A stretch of 64,000 bases of DNA from positions 2,418,001-2,482,000 of the forward strand of contig NZ_CP085345.1 in the NCBI RefSeq assembly GCF_020618415.1, given 5' to 3'. The notes beneath the pieces are model-generated. The model was not told the DNA's origin. It did not search any database and was given only the letters and a program-made list of their open reading frames with translations. The stretch is from Cupriavidus sp. MP-37 (GTDB lineage: Bacteria; Pseudomonadota; Gammaproteobacteria; Burkholderiales; Burkholderiaceae). The translations under genes were made by a program, and so were the position numbers. Shown piece by piece: positions 49,097-57,553 of the stretch (position 1 is the first letter of the stretch; every line of letters starts with the position of its first letter).

Positions 49097-49174
49097 GGGG
49101 GCAGGGGAACGTGGTGGTTCACCGCATTCTCTCCGCACCCGTGCGCCGAAACCATGACAACAATCGCGACAAAG

Positions 49175-49193
49175 CGTTGTATAGAATGCAACG
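49175..49193. promoter_or_regulatory. LysR-type box between amidohydrolase and LysR genes
   Basis: CGTTGTA (49175-49181) and TGCAACG (49187-49193) form an inverted repeat with one mismatch. It contains the TTG-N9-CAA core expected of a LysR recognition site, and lies in the AT-rich centre of the 161-bp divergent gap between the amidohydrolase (47915) and LysR (49258) genes. Confidence 0.6.
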
Positions 49194-49257
49194 ATAAACC
49201 ATTTGCGCGGCGCGGCCGGTACGGCACCGTGGCGACGCCGCCGCAGGAGACCAAGCC

Positions 49258-50166
49258 ATGGAAGACGTGCTGGACCGCAAGCGGGCGCTGTGCCTGCTGC
49301 AGATCATCGAAACCGGTTCCGTGCGCGGCGCCGCCGAAGTGCTGGAGCTGGACCCGTCGGTGGTCAGCCGTGCCGTAGCCAAGCTGGAGCAGGACACCGG
49401 CCTGGCGCTGCTGGAACGGCGCGGGCGCGGCGTGGTGGCCACCGACGCGGGACGCCTGCTGGCGCTGTTTGCGCGGCGCCAGCAGGACCTGAACGACACC
49501 TTCGTGGCCGAGGTGAACAACCTGAAGAACGCCCAGCGCGGCCATGTCGAGCTGTCGTTCGGCGAAGGCTTTGTCGACCTGGTGCTGGAACCGGTGCTGC
49601 AGGGCTTCCTGCGCAAGCATCCCGACGTCACCTGCAGCATCCAGGTGGCGGGCACCGACGAGACCGTCCGCCTGCTGCTGGAGGACCTGGCCCATATCGG
49701 CTTCGTGTTCCAGCCGCCCGACGATGCGCGGCTGCACTCGCACTATTCGCGGCTGTCGCCGATCCGCGCGCATGTGCACAAGGATCATCCGCTGGCGCGG
49801 CGGCGCCGCGCGCTGACGCTGGCGGACCTGGCGCAGCACCAGGGCGCGTTCCTGGCCGGTTCGTTCGGCGTGCGCAAGCATGTGCAGGCGGCCGAGCTGG
49901 ACGAGCACATCACGCTCAAGCCGATGCTGGTGACCAACTCCTTCAAGGTGCTGTGGGAATACGCCGCGATGGGGCTGGGCTATATCCTGACGGCGCGTTC
50001 GGTGCCGCTGAAGGAACCGCAATTGCGCCAGCTGGTATCGCTGCCGCTGGCCAATCCCATTTTGAACAACAGCCGCATCCACATCCTGACGCGCACGGGC
50101 CGGCATCTGTCGCCGGTCGCGGACGGCCTGCTGCGGCACCTGGTCAAGGCGTTTCCCGCCGCCTGA
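49258..50166 (+). CDS. LysR-family transcriptional regulator
   Basis: This 302-residue LysR protein has its helix-turn-helix at about 8-60 (RALCLLQIIETGSVRGAA, LELDPSVVSRAVAKLEQD, LERRGRGVVATDAGRLL). The effector domain includes LSFGEGFVDLVLEPVLQGF. It is divergent from the amidohydrolase and Bug receptor unit across a 161-bp gap with a LysR-type box at 49175-49193, so that pair is the probable target. Its ligand is unknown; an N-acylated amine is a reasonable guess only. Confidence 0.86.
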   Translation: MEDVLDRKRALCLLQIIETGSVRGAAEVLELDPSVVSRAVAKLEQDTGLALLERRGRGVVATDAGRLLALFARRQQDLNDTFVAEVNNLKNAQRGHVELSFGEGFVDLVLEPVLQGFLRKHPDVTCSIQVAGTDETVRLLLEDLAHIGFVFQPPDDARLHSHYSRLSPIRAHVHKDHPLARRRRALTLADLAQHQGAFLAGSFGVRKHVQAAELDEHITLKPMLVTNSFKVLWEYAAMGLGYILTARSVPLKEPQLRQLVSLPLANPILNNSRIHILTRTGRHLSPVADGLLRHLVKAFPAA

Positions 50167-50274
50167 AGCCACCGGCATGCGGCGGCGGCGAACGGAGCGT
50201 TCGGGAATGGCAGAGGCGGCCAGCCCGGAATGCGGCGATCATGCAGTCTGATCCTGTCCGCCCCGCGATGCGCC

Positions 50275-50871
50275 ATGCACGTCCATCTGCAGTCTTCCAT
50301 GCACGCCAGCCTGCAGCAGCTGTTGCCGGCGTTTCCGCTGTCGGTCGGCGCCGAATGCGGCAGGGTGGTGGTCAAACGGCGCGGCTACGAGCGGGTGCTG
50401 CTGGCCGGTCAGCATGCAGTCATCGACCCGTTCGAAGCGTTTGCGCTGCGCCTGGATGGCAGCAGCGTCCAGCCGGCGGCATGCACGCTCGAGATGCGGG
50501 GGCTGACCCCGGCACAACCGTCGGAATGCCTGCACCATCGCATTGCCAAGCGCGTGTTTCTGCAGCCGCAGTACGCCTGGAATGCGGCCTTTATCGCGGA
50601 ACGGCTCGGCATGTCCGCGGCGCAGCTGCGGCGCGCGTTGTTTGCCCAAGGCACCGCGCTGACCGACCTGTGCCGCACGCAACGGCTGATGCGGCTGCTG
50701 TTCGATGTGATGGCGGACGAGGCGGCCCTCGCCGAGGCCCGGCGGCGCATCGGGTGGCCGGTCAACGGTGATGTCGACGGCGCATTCTATGATCGCTTCG
50801 GCGTCTCGCTGGAAGCCGCGCGGCGGCTCGCCGGCGCGCACGCGATGCCGCGGCAGCGCTCGGTGGCGTGA
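50275..50871 (+). CDS. AraC-like helix-turn-helix protein (truncated or divergent)
   Basis: This 198-residue protein has no clear family match over its whole length. Residues about 105-150 (AWNAAFIAERLGMSAAQLRR, then ALFAQGTALTDLCRTQRLMR) look like the first of the two helix-turn-helix units of AraC regulators. The second unit is degenerate: SLEAARRL replaces the usual SYFCRVFKRHFG-like stretch. Residues 1-100 may be a small cupin-like sensor. Start uncertain: ATG 50275 or 50299. It could be a diverged AraC protein or a partial one. It does not form an obvious unit with the next gene, 66 bp downstream. Confidence 0.55.
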   Translation: MHVHLQSSMHASLQQLLPAFPLSVGAECGRVVVKRRGYERVLLAGQHAVIDPFEAFALRLDGSSVQPAACTLEMRGLTPAQPSECLHHRIAKRVFLQPQYAWNAAFIAERLGMSAAQLRRALFAQGTALTDLCRTQRLMRLLFDVMADEAALAEARRRIGWPVNGDVDGAFYDRFGVSLEAARRLAGAHAMPRQRSVA

Positions 50872-50937
50872 CGCGCGCGGCGCGGTTTGCGAGATAATCC
50901 GGCGAGCTAAGCCGCCGTTGTGCCCGGGAATGATGTC

Positions 50938-51840
50938 ATGCGCTTTGATCTGGTCGACCTGAAACTGTTCACGCATATCGCGGAGGCACAGAGCCTGACC
51001 GGCGGTGCGCAGCGTTCCCACCTGTCGCTGGCCGCGGCCAGCACCCGCATCAAGAACCTGGAGGAACACGTCGGCGTCAAGCTGCTGAGCCGCAGCAGCC
51101 AGGGCGTGAAGGTGACCGGGGCGGGCGAGACCCTGCTGGCCCACGCGCGCCGCGTGCTGCGCCAGCTGGAGCAGCTGAGCGGCGACCTGCAGGAATACGC
51201 GGCGGGCGTCAAAGGGCATGTGCGCGTGTTCGCCAACACCACCGCCATGAGCGAGTTCCTGCCGGCGGTGCTGCGCAGCTACCTGGTCAGCCATCCGGAC
51301 GTGACCATCGACATGCACGAGCGGCTCAGCCCGGACATCGTGCGCGCGGTGCAGGAGGGCATCGTCGACATCGGCATCATCGCCGGCAACGTGCGCACCG
51401 AGGGGCTGGAGGTCATGCCATACCGGCGCGACCGGCTGGTGCTGGCCACCGCGCTGAGCCATCCGCTGGCCGAGCGCGGCCGCGTCGATTTCATCGATAC
51501 GCTCGACTACGACTTCATCGGCCTGCCCGAAGACAGCGCCATCCACAACTTCCTGAAGCGCGCCGCGGCGGACCTGCAGCGCAGCCTGCGCTGGCGCGTG
51601 CAGGTCAGCAATTTCGAGACCGCCTGCCGCATGATCGAGGCCAACGTCGGCGTCGGCGTGTTGCCCGAGACCACCGCGCGCCGCCATGCGCGGGCCATGT
51701 CGCTGCGCATCGTCCAGCTCGACGATGAATGGGCCGAGCGCCAGTTGCAGATCTGCGTGGCCGACCTCGACGCCTTGCCGCTGTTCGCGCGCAAGCTGGT
51801 GGACCTGCTGGTGGAAGACGGGCAGGGGCGCCAGGACTGA
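50938..51840 (+). CDS. LysR-family transcriptional regulator
   Basis: This 300-residue LysR protein has the winged helix at about 2-65 (LVDLKLFTHIAEAQSLTGGA, SLAAASTRIKNLEEHVGV, SRSSQGVKVTGAGETLL) and a standard effector domain (VRVFANTTAMSEFLPAVL, then DIGIIAGNVRTEGLEV). It is convergent with the CoA ligase gene, 25 bp away, so the CoA ligase-thiolase-CoA-transferase unit is a plausible target though not adjacent to its promoter. Ligand unknown. Confidence 0.84.
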   Translation: MRFDLVDLKLFTHIAEAQSLTGGAQRSHLSLAAASTRIKNLEEHVGVKLLSRSSQGVKVTGAGETLLAHARRVLRQLEQLSGDLQEYAAGVKGHVRVFANTTAMSEFLPAVLRSYLVSHPDVTIDMHERLSPDIVRAVQEGIVDIGIIAGNVRTEGLEVMPYRRDRLVLATALSHPLAERGRVDFIDTLDYDFIGLPEDSAIHNFLKRAAADLQRSLRWRVQVSNFETACRMIEANVGVGVLPETTARRHARAMSLRIVQLDDEWAERQLQICVADLDALPLFARKLVDLLVEDGQGRQD

Positions 51841-51865
51841 AGCAGCGCCGCCGCTCGACTGCGCG

Positions 51866-53398
51866 CTACGCCTGGCTCGCGAGCGTTTGCCGCAACTGGT
51901 GCTTGAGCAGCTTGCCGCTGGCCGTGGTCGGCATCGCCGCCACGCGCACGATGCGCTCGGGCCGCTTGTAGGGCGACAGGCGCCCGACCAGGTAGTCATG
52001 CAACGCCGGCGCGTCGAAGCGTTCGCCTGCGCGGATTTCGACGAAGGCGATCACCTCCTCGTTGCCATCCGCCGCGGGCCGGCCAACCACGGCCGACACG
52101 CGCACCGACGGATGCGTGTTGAGCACCGATTCGACTTCGATCGGATAGACGGTGAAGCCCGAGCGGATGATCAGGTCCTTGGTGCGGCCGACGATAAACA
52201 GGGCGCCGTCGGCATCGAGCCGCCCGATATCGCCGGTGTTGAGCCAGCCGCCGGGGCGCAGCGCGTCGGCGGTCAGGTCGGGCGCGCGGTAGTAGCCGCG
52301 CATCACGCCCGGCCCGCGGATCCATAGCTCGCCGGGCTGTCCCGGCGGCACCGGCTGGCCGTCGGGCCCGACCACCTGCAGGTCCGCGCCCGCGACGATT
52401 TCGCCCGCGGCGCAATCGGTGCGCGGCCGGTCCATGCGCGTCACGAACATCGTTCCCGCGTACTCGGTCATGCCGTAGCCATGGTGCAGCGGCTGGCCGA
52501 ATGCGGCTTCGACATCGCGCTTGAGCGTGGGGTCGAGCGGGCCGCCGCCGGTGTAGAGATAGCGCAGGCGCGGCGACGGCCGCAAGGGCGCGCCGCTTGC
52601 CCGCACGTGGGCCAGGATGCGGCTGAACATGGTCGGCACGCCTTGCAGCAGCGTGATGGCGCCATCGCGGATCGCCGCGGCCAGGTCCGCCGCGTTGAAG
52701 CGCGCGCACAGGTACAGGCTGGCGCCGGCGTGCAAGGTCGAGATCAGCAGGGTGCCCAGCCCGAACACGTGCGACATCGGCATCACCGCGTAGGCGCAGT
52801 CGTCCGGCTGCATGCGGCGCGAGGCCACGGTGACCTCGGCAAAGTGCAGCAGGCCGCGGTGGGTGACCATCACCCCCTTGGGCTGGGCGGTGGTGCCCGA
52901 CGTATAGATCAGCGCGGCCACGTCGCGCGCCAGCGATTCGGGCTCGCGCGCGGCGGTCTCGTCGACGGCGCCGGCCATCAGCGGACCCAGCCCGGCCGGG
53001 GCAATTTCCCGGGCGCGATAGCGCACGCCATGGCGCAGCGCATCCGGCGACGCGGCGTGGGTGAACAGCATCAGCCGCGGGCGGCAGTGGGCGCGGATCA
53101 CCTCGATCTCGCGCTCGGACAAGCGCGCATTGACCACCACCGGCCATGCGCCCAGCTCAGACAAGGCGAACACCAGCGTGATCACCGCCAGGCAGTTCTC
53201 GGCCACCACCAGCACCCGGTCGCCGGTGCCCACGTCCTGCGACTGCAGGTAGCGCTGCGCTTCCCCGATAGCGGCCCACAACTGCGCATAGGTGGTGGTC
53301 CGGCCGTCTTCGAACACGGCGACATGGCCGGGCGTGTGCGCGGCCCAGTGGCGCGGGATGTCACTGATGCGGGTGAGGGGGACTCGGTCCGGTGGCAT
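51866..53398 (-). CDS. AMP-dependent acyl-CoA synthetase/ligase
   Basis: This 510-residue enzyme of the acyl-adenylate-forming family joins a carboxylic acid to CoA with ATP. The AMP-binding signature is YTSGTTAQPKGVMVTHRGLL near 168, the substrate pocket around YGMTEYAGTMF, the hinge and Asp in WLNTGDIGRLDADGALFIVG, and the C-terminal catalytic Lys in PTTASGKLLKHQLRQ. Its length suits medium-chain or aromatic acyl-CoA ligases. It is the last gene of a unit with CoA-transferase and thiolase, so it probably activates a carboxylic acid for beta-oxidation-type breakdown. Exact substrate unknown. Confidence 0.86.
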   Translation of the reverse strand: MPPDRVPLTRISDIPRHWAAHTPGHVAVFEDGRTTTYAQLWAAIGEAQRYLQSQDVGTGDRVLVVAENCLAVITLVFALSELGAWPVVVNARLSEREIEVIRAHCRPRLMLFTHAASPDALRHGVRYRAREIAPAGLGPLMAGAVDETAAREPESLARDVAALIYTSGTTAQPKGVMVTHRGLLHFAEVTVASRRMQPDDCAYAVMPMSHVFGLGTLLISTLHAGASLYLCARFNAADLAAAIRDGAITLLQGVPTMFSRILAHVRASGAPLRPSPRLRYLYTGGGPLDPTLKRDVEAAFGQPLHHGYGMTEYAGTMFVTRMDRPRTDCAAGEIVAGADLQVVGPDGQPVPPGQPGELWIRGPGVMRGYYRAPDLTADALRPGGWLNTGDIGRLDADGALFIVGRTKDLIIRSGFTVYPIEVESVLNTHPSVRVSAVVGRPAADGNEEVIAFVEIRAGERFDAPALHDYLVGRLSPYKRPERIVRVAAMPTTASGKLLKHQLRQTLASQA

Positions 53399-53476
53399 GG
53401 TTCAGGCGTCGTTGTGCGGGGCAAAGCGTGCGGCGCGTGTGCGGCAAGCAGCGGGCCGCACGCCGCCGCTGCGGCA

Positions 53477-54685
53477 TCAATAGCGTTCGAACACCGCGGC
53501 AATGCCCTGGCCGCCGCCGATGCACATGGTTTCCAGGCCGTAGCGGCCGCCGCGGCGCTGCAGTTCGTGCAGCAGCGTGGCCAGGATGCGCACGCCGGTG
53601 GCGCCGATCGGATGGCCCAGCGAGATGCCGGAGCCGTTGACGTTGAGCTTCTGCTCGATCGCGTCCTGGTCCTGCCAGCCCCAGCCCTTGAGCACGGCCA
53701 GCACCTGGCAGGCAAAGGCCTCGTTCAGCTCGACCAGGTCCATCTGGTCCAGCGTCAGGTTCAGGCGCGCCAGCAGCTTCTTCACCGCCGGCACCGGGCC
53801 GATGCCCATGTGCGAGGGCTCGCAGCCGGCGGCGGCCCACCCCACCAGCGAGGCCATCGGGGTCAGGCCGAGTTCGGCGAGCTTGTCCTCGGCCACGATC
53901 AGGCAGGCGGCCGACGCGTCGTTCTGCTGGCTCGCGTTGCCCGCGGTGACGGTGCCGTTCGGCATCAGCACGCGCAGCTTGGCCAGGCTTTCGAGCGTGG
54001 TCTGCGGGCGGAAGCCTTCATCGCGCGTAAATGCCACCGGCTCGCCCTTGCGCTGCGGCACCTGCACCGGGACGATTTCGGCGTCGAAGCGCCCGGCCTC
54101 CCACGCCGCCGCGGCGCGCTGGTGGCTGCGCACGGCAAAGGCATCGGCATCCTCGCGGCTGATGCCGTAATCGCGCGCCAGGTTCTCGGCGGTCTCGATC
54201 ATGCCGGAGATCTTGCCGAAGCGCTCCACCGGCTGCGAGCGCTCGCGGCCGCGGTCGAGACGGTCGAAGAAGCGCACGTTGCCGGAGCGCGCGCCCCAGC
54301 GCATGTCGGTGGTGTAGTACTCGATATTGCTCATGCTTTCGACGCCGCCCGCGATCACCACGTCGGCGGCGCCGCTCTGCACCATCATCGACGCGGTGAC
54401 GATGGCCTGCAGGCCGCCGCCGCAGCGTCGATCCAGCTGCATGCCCGGCACTTCCACCGGCAGGCCCGCCTGCAGCGCGGCCCAGCGCCCCACGCACGGC
54501 ACTTCGCTGTTGGCGTAGGACTGGGCGAAGACGACGTCGTCGATGCGGGCGGGATCGATGCCGCTGCGCTCGACCACCGCGCGCACGGCGGTCGCGGCCA
54601 GTTCCTCGACCGGAACCGGACGCAGGCTGCCGCCGAAGGTGCCGACGGGGGTGCGAAGGGGGGTGACGATTGCAGCTCTGCGCAT
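53477..54685 (-). CDS. Thiolase (acetyl-CoA C-acyltransferase)
   Basis: This 402-residue thiolase cleaves 3-ketoacyl-CoA with CoA. The active-site Cys lies in QLDRRCGGGLQAI near 89, the second catalytic Cys in MCIGGGQGIA near 390, and the conserved NGSGISLGHPIGATG near 355 completes the triad. An AGGAG site precedes the ATG at 54685. The gene follows the CoA-transferase by 49 bp and precedes the CoA ligase by 78 bp. Together with the divergent acyl-CoA dehydrogenase, they make a partial beta-oxidation set. Confidence 0.9.
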   Translation of the reverse strand: MRRAAIVTPLRTPVGTFGGSLRPVPVEELAATAVRAVVERSGIDPARIDDVVFAQSYANSEVPCVGRWAALQAGLPVEVPGMQLDRRCGGGLQAIVTASMMVQSGAADVVIAGGVESMSNIEYYTTDMRWGARSGNVRFFDRLDRGRERSQPVERFGKISGMIETAENLARDYGISREDADAFAVRSHQRAAAAWEAGRFDAEIVPVQVPQRKGEPVAFTRDEGFRPQTTLESLAKLRVLMPNGTVTAGNASQQNDASAACLIVAEDKLAELGLTPMASLVGWAAAGCEPSHMGIGPVPAVKKLLARLNLTLDQMDLVELNEAFACQVLAVLKGWGWQDQDAIEQKLNVNGSGISLGHPIGATGVRILATLLHELQRRGGRYGLETMCIGGGQGIAAVFERY

Positions 54686-54734
54686 GGAAGTCTCCTGGGA
54701 ATCTGGTATCGGGTGAACCATCAAGTTAGTCGTT

Positions 54735-56048
54735 CTACGCCTGCCCGGAAAGGGCGGCAGGGGCGGAAATTGCGACGAAGGCCGCGCCGCACTGGCGCAG
54801 CAGCGCGTGGGCCTGGCGTTCCAGGTCCGCGCGGTGTTCGGGGGCGGCGAGGTCCAGCATGCGGCGCACGCGCTGCGACAGGGTCTGGCCGCGCAGGTCG
54901 GCCACGCCATGCTCGGTGACGATCAGACCGGCATCGGCGCGCGGCGTGCTGACCGGGCCGGACAATTGCGCGACGATGCGGCTCGCACCCTTGGCGGTGG
55001 CTGGCAGCGCCACGATCGGCAGGCCGCCGCGGCTGCGCGCGGCGCCGCGCAGGAAGTCGACCGCGCCGCCGACGGCGCCGACATAGACGCCGGCGGCCAC
55101 CTCGGCATTGACCTGGCCGGTCAGGTCGACCTCGATGGCGGAATTGATGGCGGTCAGCCGGTCGATGCTGGCGAGCACTTCGGGGTGGTGGGTATAGGCG
55201 GTCTCGCGCAACTGCAGCTGCGGATTGCGATGGGCCCAGCACCGCAGCCGCTCGCTGCCCATCAGGATGCCGCCGATGCCGATGCCGGTATCGATGCGCT
55301 TGCGTGCGTTGGTCAGCACACCGGCCTCGGCCAGCGCGGCAATGCCGTCACCGACCGCACCGCTGTGCAGGCCCAGGTCGCGGCGGTCATGCAGCGCGGC
55401 CACTACGGCCTCGGGCAGGTTGCCGATGCCCATCTGCAGGGTCGCGCCGTCTTCGACCCAGCCGGCGATATGGCGGGCGATGGCCTGTTCGGCCGCTCCC
55501 GGAGCGCTGCGCTCCAGGCTGATGGGCGGGTGCAGCGCCTCGACCTGCAGATCGATCTCGTCCGCAGTGAGATAACGGCTGCCGTGGGTCCACGGCACCT
55601 CGGGGTTCACTTCGGCAATGATCACGCGGGCCCGGTCGAGCGCGGCGGGCAGGTATTCGTGCACCAGCCCAAGGCTGTAGCGCCCGTGTTCGTCGGCCGG
55701 CGAGACCTGCACCAGCACCACGTCCGCACGCAGCGTGCCCTGCCGGATCAGCCCCGGCAGGTGCGAATAATGGCTCGGCACGATGTCCAGCACGCCGGCA
55801 CTGGCCAGCCGGCGGTGCGGCCCGCTGGCGGCGTAGCCGAAGAAATCGATGACGTCGGCCTGTTCCGGCTGCAGCGTGTCCGACTGGCCGATGCCGACGA
55901 AGACGCTGAAGCGCCCGCCGCGCGCGATGGCATGGCGGTGTGCCACCAGCGCGCGCGTCAGCGTCAGCGGCTCGGCGGTGGCCTGTCCCCACCAGAGGTG
56001 GTCGCCGGGGCGGATCAGGGTTTGCAGTCGGGAGGCCAGGTCGTGCAT
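54735..56048 (-). CDS. Acetyl-CoA hydrolase/CoA-transferase family protein
   Basis: This roughly 437-residue protein of the acetyl-CoA hydrolase/4-hydroxybutyrate CoA-transferase family has two repeated alpha/beta domains. The catalytic Glu is in IIAEVNPEVPW near residue 150; the GMGIGG-type turn appears as GIGIGGILMGSE near 250. DLTGQVNAE and VTEHGVADLRG follow. It would move CoA between carboxylic acids. I use the ATG at 56048 (MHDLASRL); an ATG at 56081 is also possible, as neither has a clear ribosome site. First gene of the minus-strand unit. Confidence 0.84.
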   Translation of the reverse strand: MHDLASRLQTLIRPGDHLWWGQATAEPLTLTRALVAHRHAIARGGRFSVFVGIGQSDTLQPEQADVIDFFGYAASGPHRRLASAGVLDIVPSHYSHLPGLIRQGTLRADVVLVQVSPADEHGRYSLGLVHEYLPAALDRARVIIAEVNPEVPWTHGSRYLTADEIDLQVEALHPPISLERSAPGAAEQAIARHIAGWVEDGATLQMGIGNLPEAVVAALHDRRDLGLHSGAVGDGIAALAEAGVLTNARKRIDTGIGIGGILMGSERLRCWAHRNPQLQLRETAYTHHPEVLASIDRLTAINSAIEVDLTGQVNAEVAAGVYVGAVGGAVDFLRGAARSRGGLPIVALPATAKGASRIVAQLSGPVSTPRADAGLIVTEHGVADLRGQTLSQRVRRMLDLAAPEHRADLERQAHALLRQCGAAFVAISAPAALSGQA

Positions 56049-56362
56049 GTCCACGGGGAAACGTTGCGTAGCCCAGAGCATGTCGCCAAAGCCGCGTTTG
56101 CGCTATTCGACAATGCCAATGGCCGGCTTTGGCGATTGCGAAAAGGGCGCGGGCGCAGCGCCTGCCCGGGCTTAAGCCGCGTGGAAGGCGCGCTTTCGGA
56201 AAGGCTGATTGTCGCGCCGGCCGAACGCCGCGACCATTGCGGCTATCGCGCGGCGTCGGGCCATCCGCCGCGGCCGCCACATTCTGATCGCCAGAGACCG
56301 ATCCCGGAAACCGATCCCACAAGCCGATCGCCACAGACACAGACCGACCGCAAGGCAGCGCC
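56049..56362. promoter_or_regulatory. Divergent intergenic region (314 bp) before acyl-CoA dehydrogenase
   Basis: I see no gene and no clear promoter in this GC-rich gap between the divergent CoA-transferase and acyl-CoA dehydrogenase genes. Near its right end a run of imperfect CCGATC units recurs about every 13-15 bp (56295-56350), just before the dehydrogenase start. It may be simple repetitive sequence or a set of weak binding sites. Confidence 0.4.
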
Positions 56363-57529
56363 ATGATCGAACAGACCCTATCGAACAATTTCCACGAAAT
56401 CCGCGATGCCATCCGTGCGCTGTGCGCGGAGTTCCCCGACGAGTACTTCCGCAAGGTCGATGAACAGCGCGCCTATCCCGAGGCCTTCGTCAATGCGCTG
56501 ACCGCCGCGGGCTGGCTCGCGGCGCTGATTCCGCAGGAATACGGCGGCTCCGGCCTGGGCCTGACCGAAGCCTCGGTCATCATGGAGGAGATCAATCGTT
56601 GCGGCGGCAATTCCGGCGCCTGCCACGGCCAGATGTACAACATGGGCACGCTGCTGCGGCACGGTTCCAAGGCGCAGAAGGAAAAGTACCTGCCCAAGAT
56701 CGCCTCGGGCGAATGGCGCCTGCAGTCGATGGGCGTGACCGAGCCCACCACCGGCACCGATACCACCAAGATCAAGACTTCGGCGGTGAAGAAGGACGGC
56801 CGCTACGTCGTCAACGGCCAGAAGGTGTGGATCAGCCGCGTGCAGCACAGCGACTTCATGATCCTGCTGGCGCGCACCACGCCGCTGGCCGAGGTGAAGA
56901 AGAAGAGCGAGGGCATGTCGATCTTCATGGTCGACCTGCACCAGGCGCAGAAGCAGGGCCTGACCGTGCGCCCCATCCCCAACATGGTCAACCACGAGAC
57001 CAACGAGCTGTTCTTCGAGGACCTGGAAATCCCCGAGGAGAACCTGATCGGCGAAGAGGGCAAGGGCTTCAAGTACATCCTCGACGGCCTCAATGCCGAG
57101 CGCACGCTGATCGCCGCCGAGTGCATCGGCGACGGCTACTGGTTCATGGACCGGGTCACGAAGTACGTGAAGGAGCGCGAAGTCTTCGGCCGCCCCATCG
57201 GCCAGAACCAGGGCGTGCAGTTCCCCATCGCCGAGTCCTTCATCGAGCTCGAGGCGGCCAACCTGATGCGCTGGAAGGCCTGCGAGCTGTTCGACAAGCA
57301 CGAGTCCATGGGCGCGCAGGCCAACATGGCCAAGTACCTGGCGGCCAAGGCCAGCTGGGAGGCCGGCAACGCCTGCCTGCAGTTCCACGGCGGCTTCGGC
57401 TTTGCCTGCGAATACGATGTCGAGCGCAAGTTCCGCGAGACGCGCCTGTACCAGGTGGCGCCGATCTCGACCAACCTGATCTACTCGTTCGTCGCGGAAC
57501 ACGTGCTGGGCCTGCCGCGTTCGTTCTGA
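56363..57529 (+). CDS. Acyl-CoA dehydrogenase
   Basis: This 388-residue flavoprotein introduces a trans double bond into acyl-CoA. It shows the FAD/substrate loop MGVTEPTTGTDTTKI near 124-138, the middle domain with NGQKVWISRVQHSDF, and the C-terminal helical domain ending in QFHGGFGFACEYDVERKFRE. The catalytic base equivalent in that segment is not certain from inspection. It is divergent from the CoA-transferase, thiolase and ligase genes, and is a natural partner for them. Its 3' end is convergent with paoC. Confidence 0.89.
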   Translation: MIEQTLSNNFHEIRDAIRALCAEFPDEYFRKVDEQRAYPEAFVNALTAAGWLAALIPQEYGGSGLGLTEASVIMEEINRCGGNSGACHGQMYNMGTLLRHGSKAQKEKYLPKIASGEWRLQSMGVTEPTTGTDTTKIKTSAVKKDGRYVVNGQKVWISRVQHSDFMILLARTTPLAEVKKKSEGMSIFMVDLHQAQKQGLTVRPIPNMVNHETNELFFEDLEIPEENLIGEEGKGFKYILDGLNAERTLIAAECIGDGYWFMDRVTKYVKEREVFGRPIGQNQGVQFPIAESFIELEAANLMRWKACELFDKHESMGAQANMAKYLAAKASWEAGNACLQFHGGFGFACEYDVERKFRETRLYQVAPISTNLIYSFVAEHVLGLPRSF

Positions 57530-57553
57530 GCGGGACGCCTGGCATCCCTGACG

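Noticed and set aside
52481..54919. Plus-strand open frame of 812 codons opposite the CoA ligase and thiolase
   Set aside because: It crosses two well-supported genes and their intergenic gap and has no domain signal.
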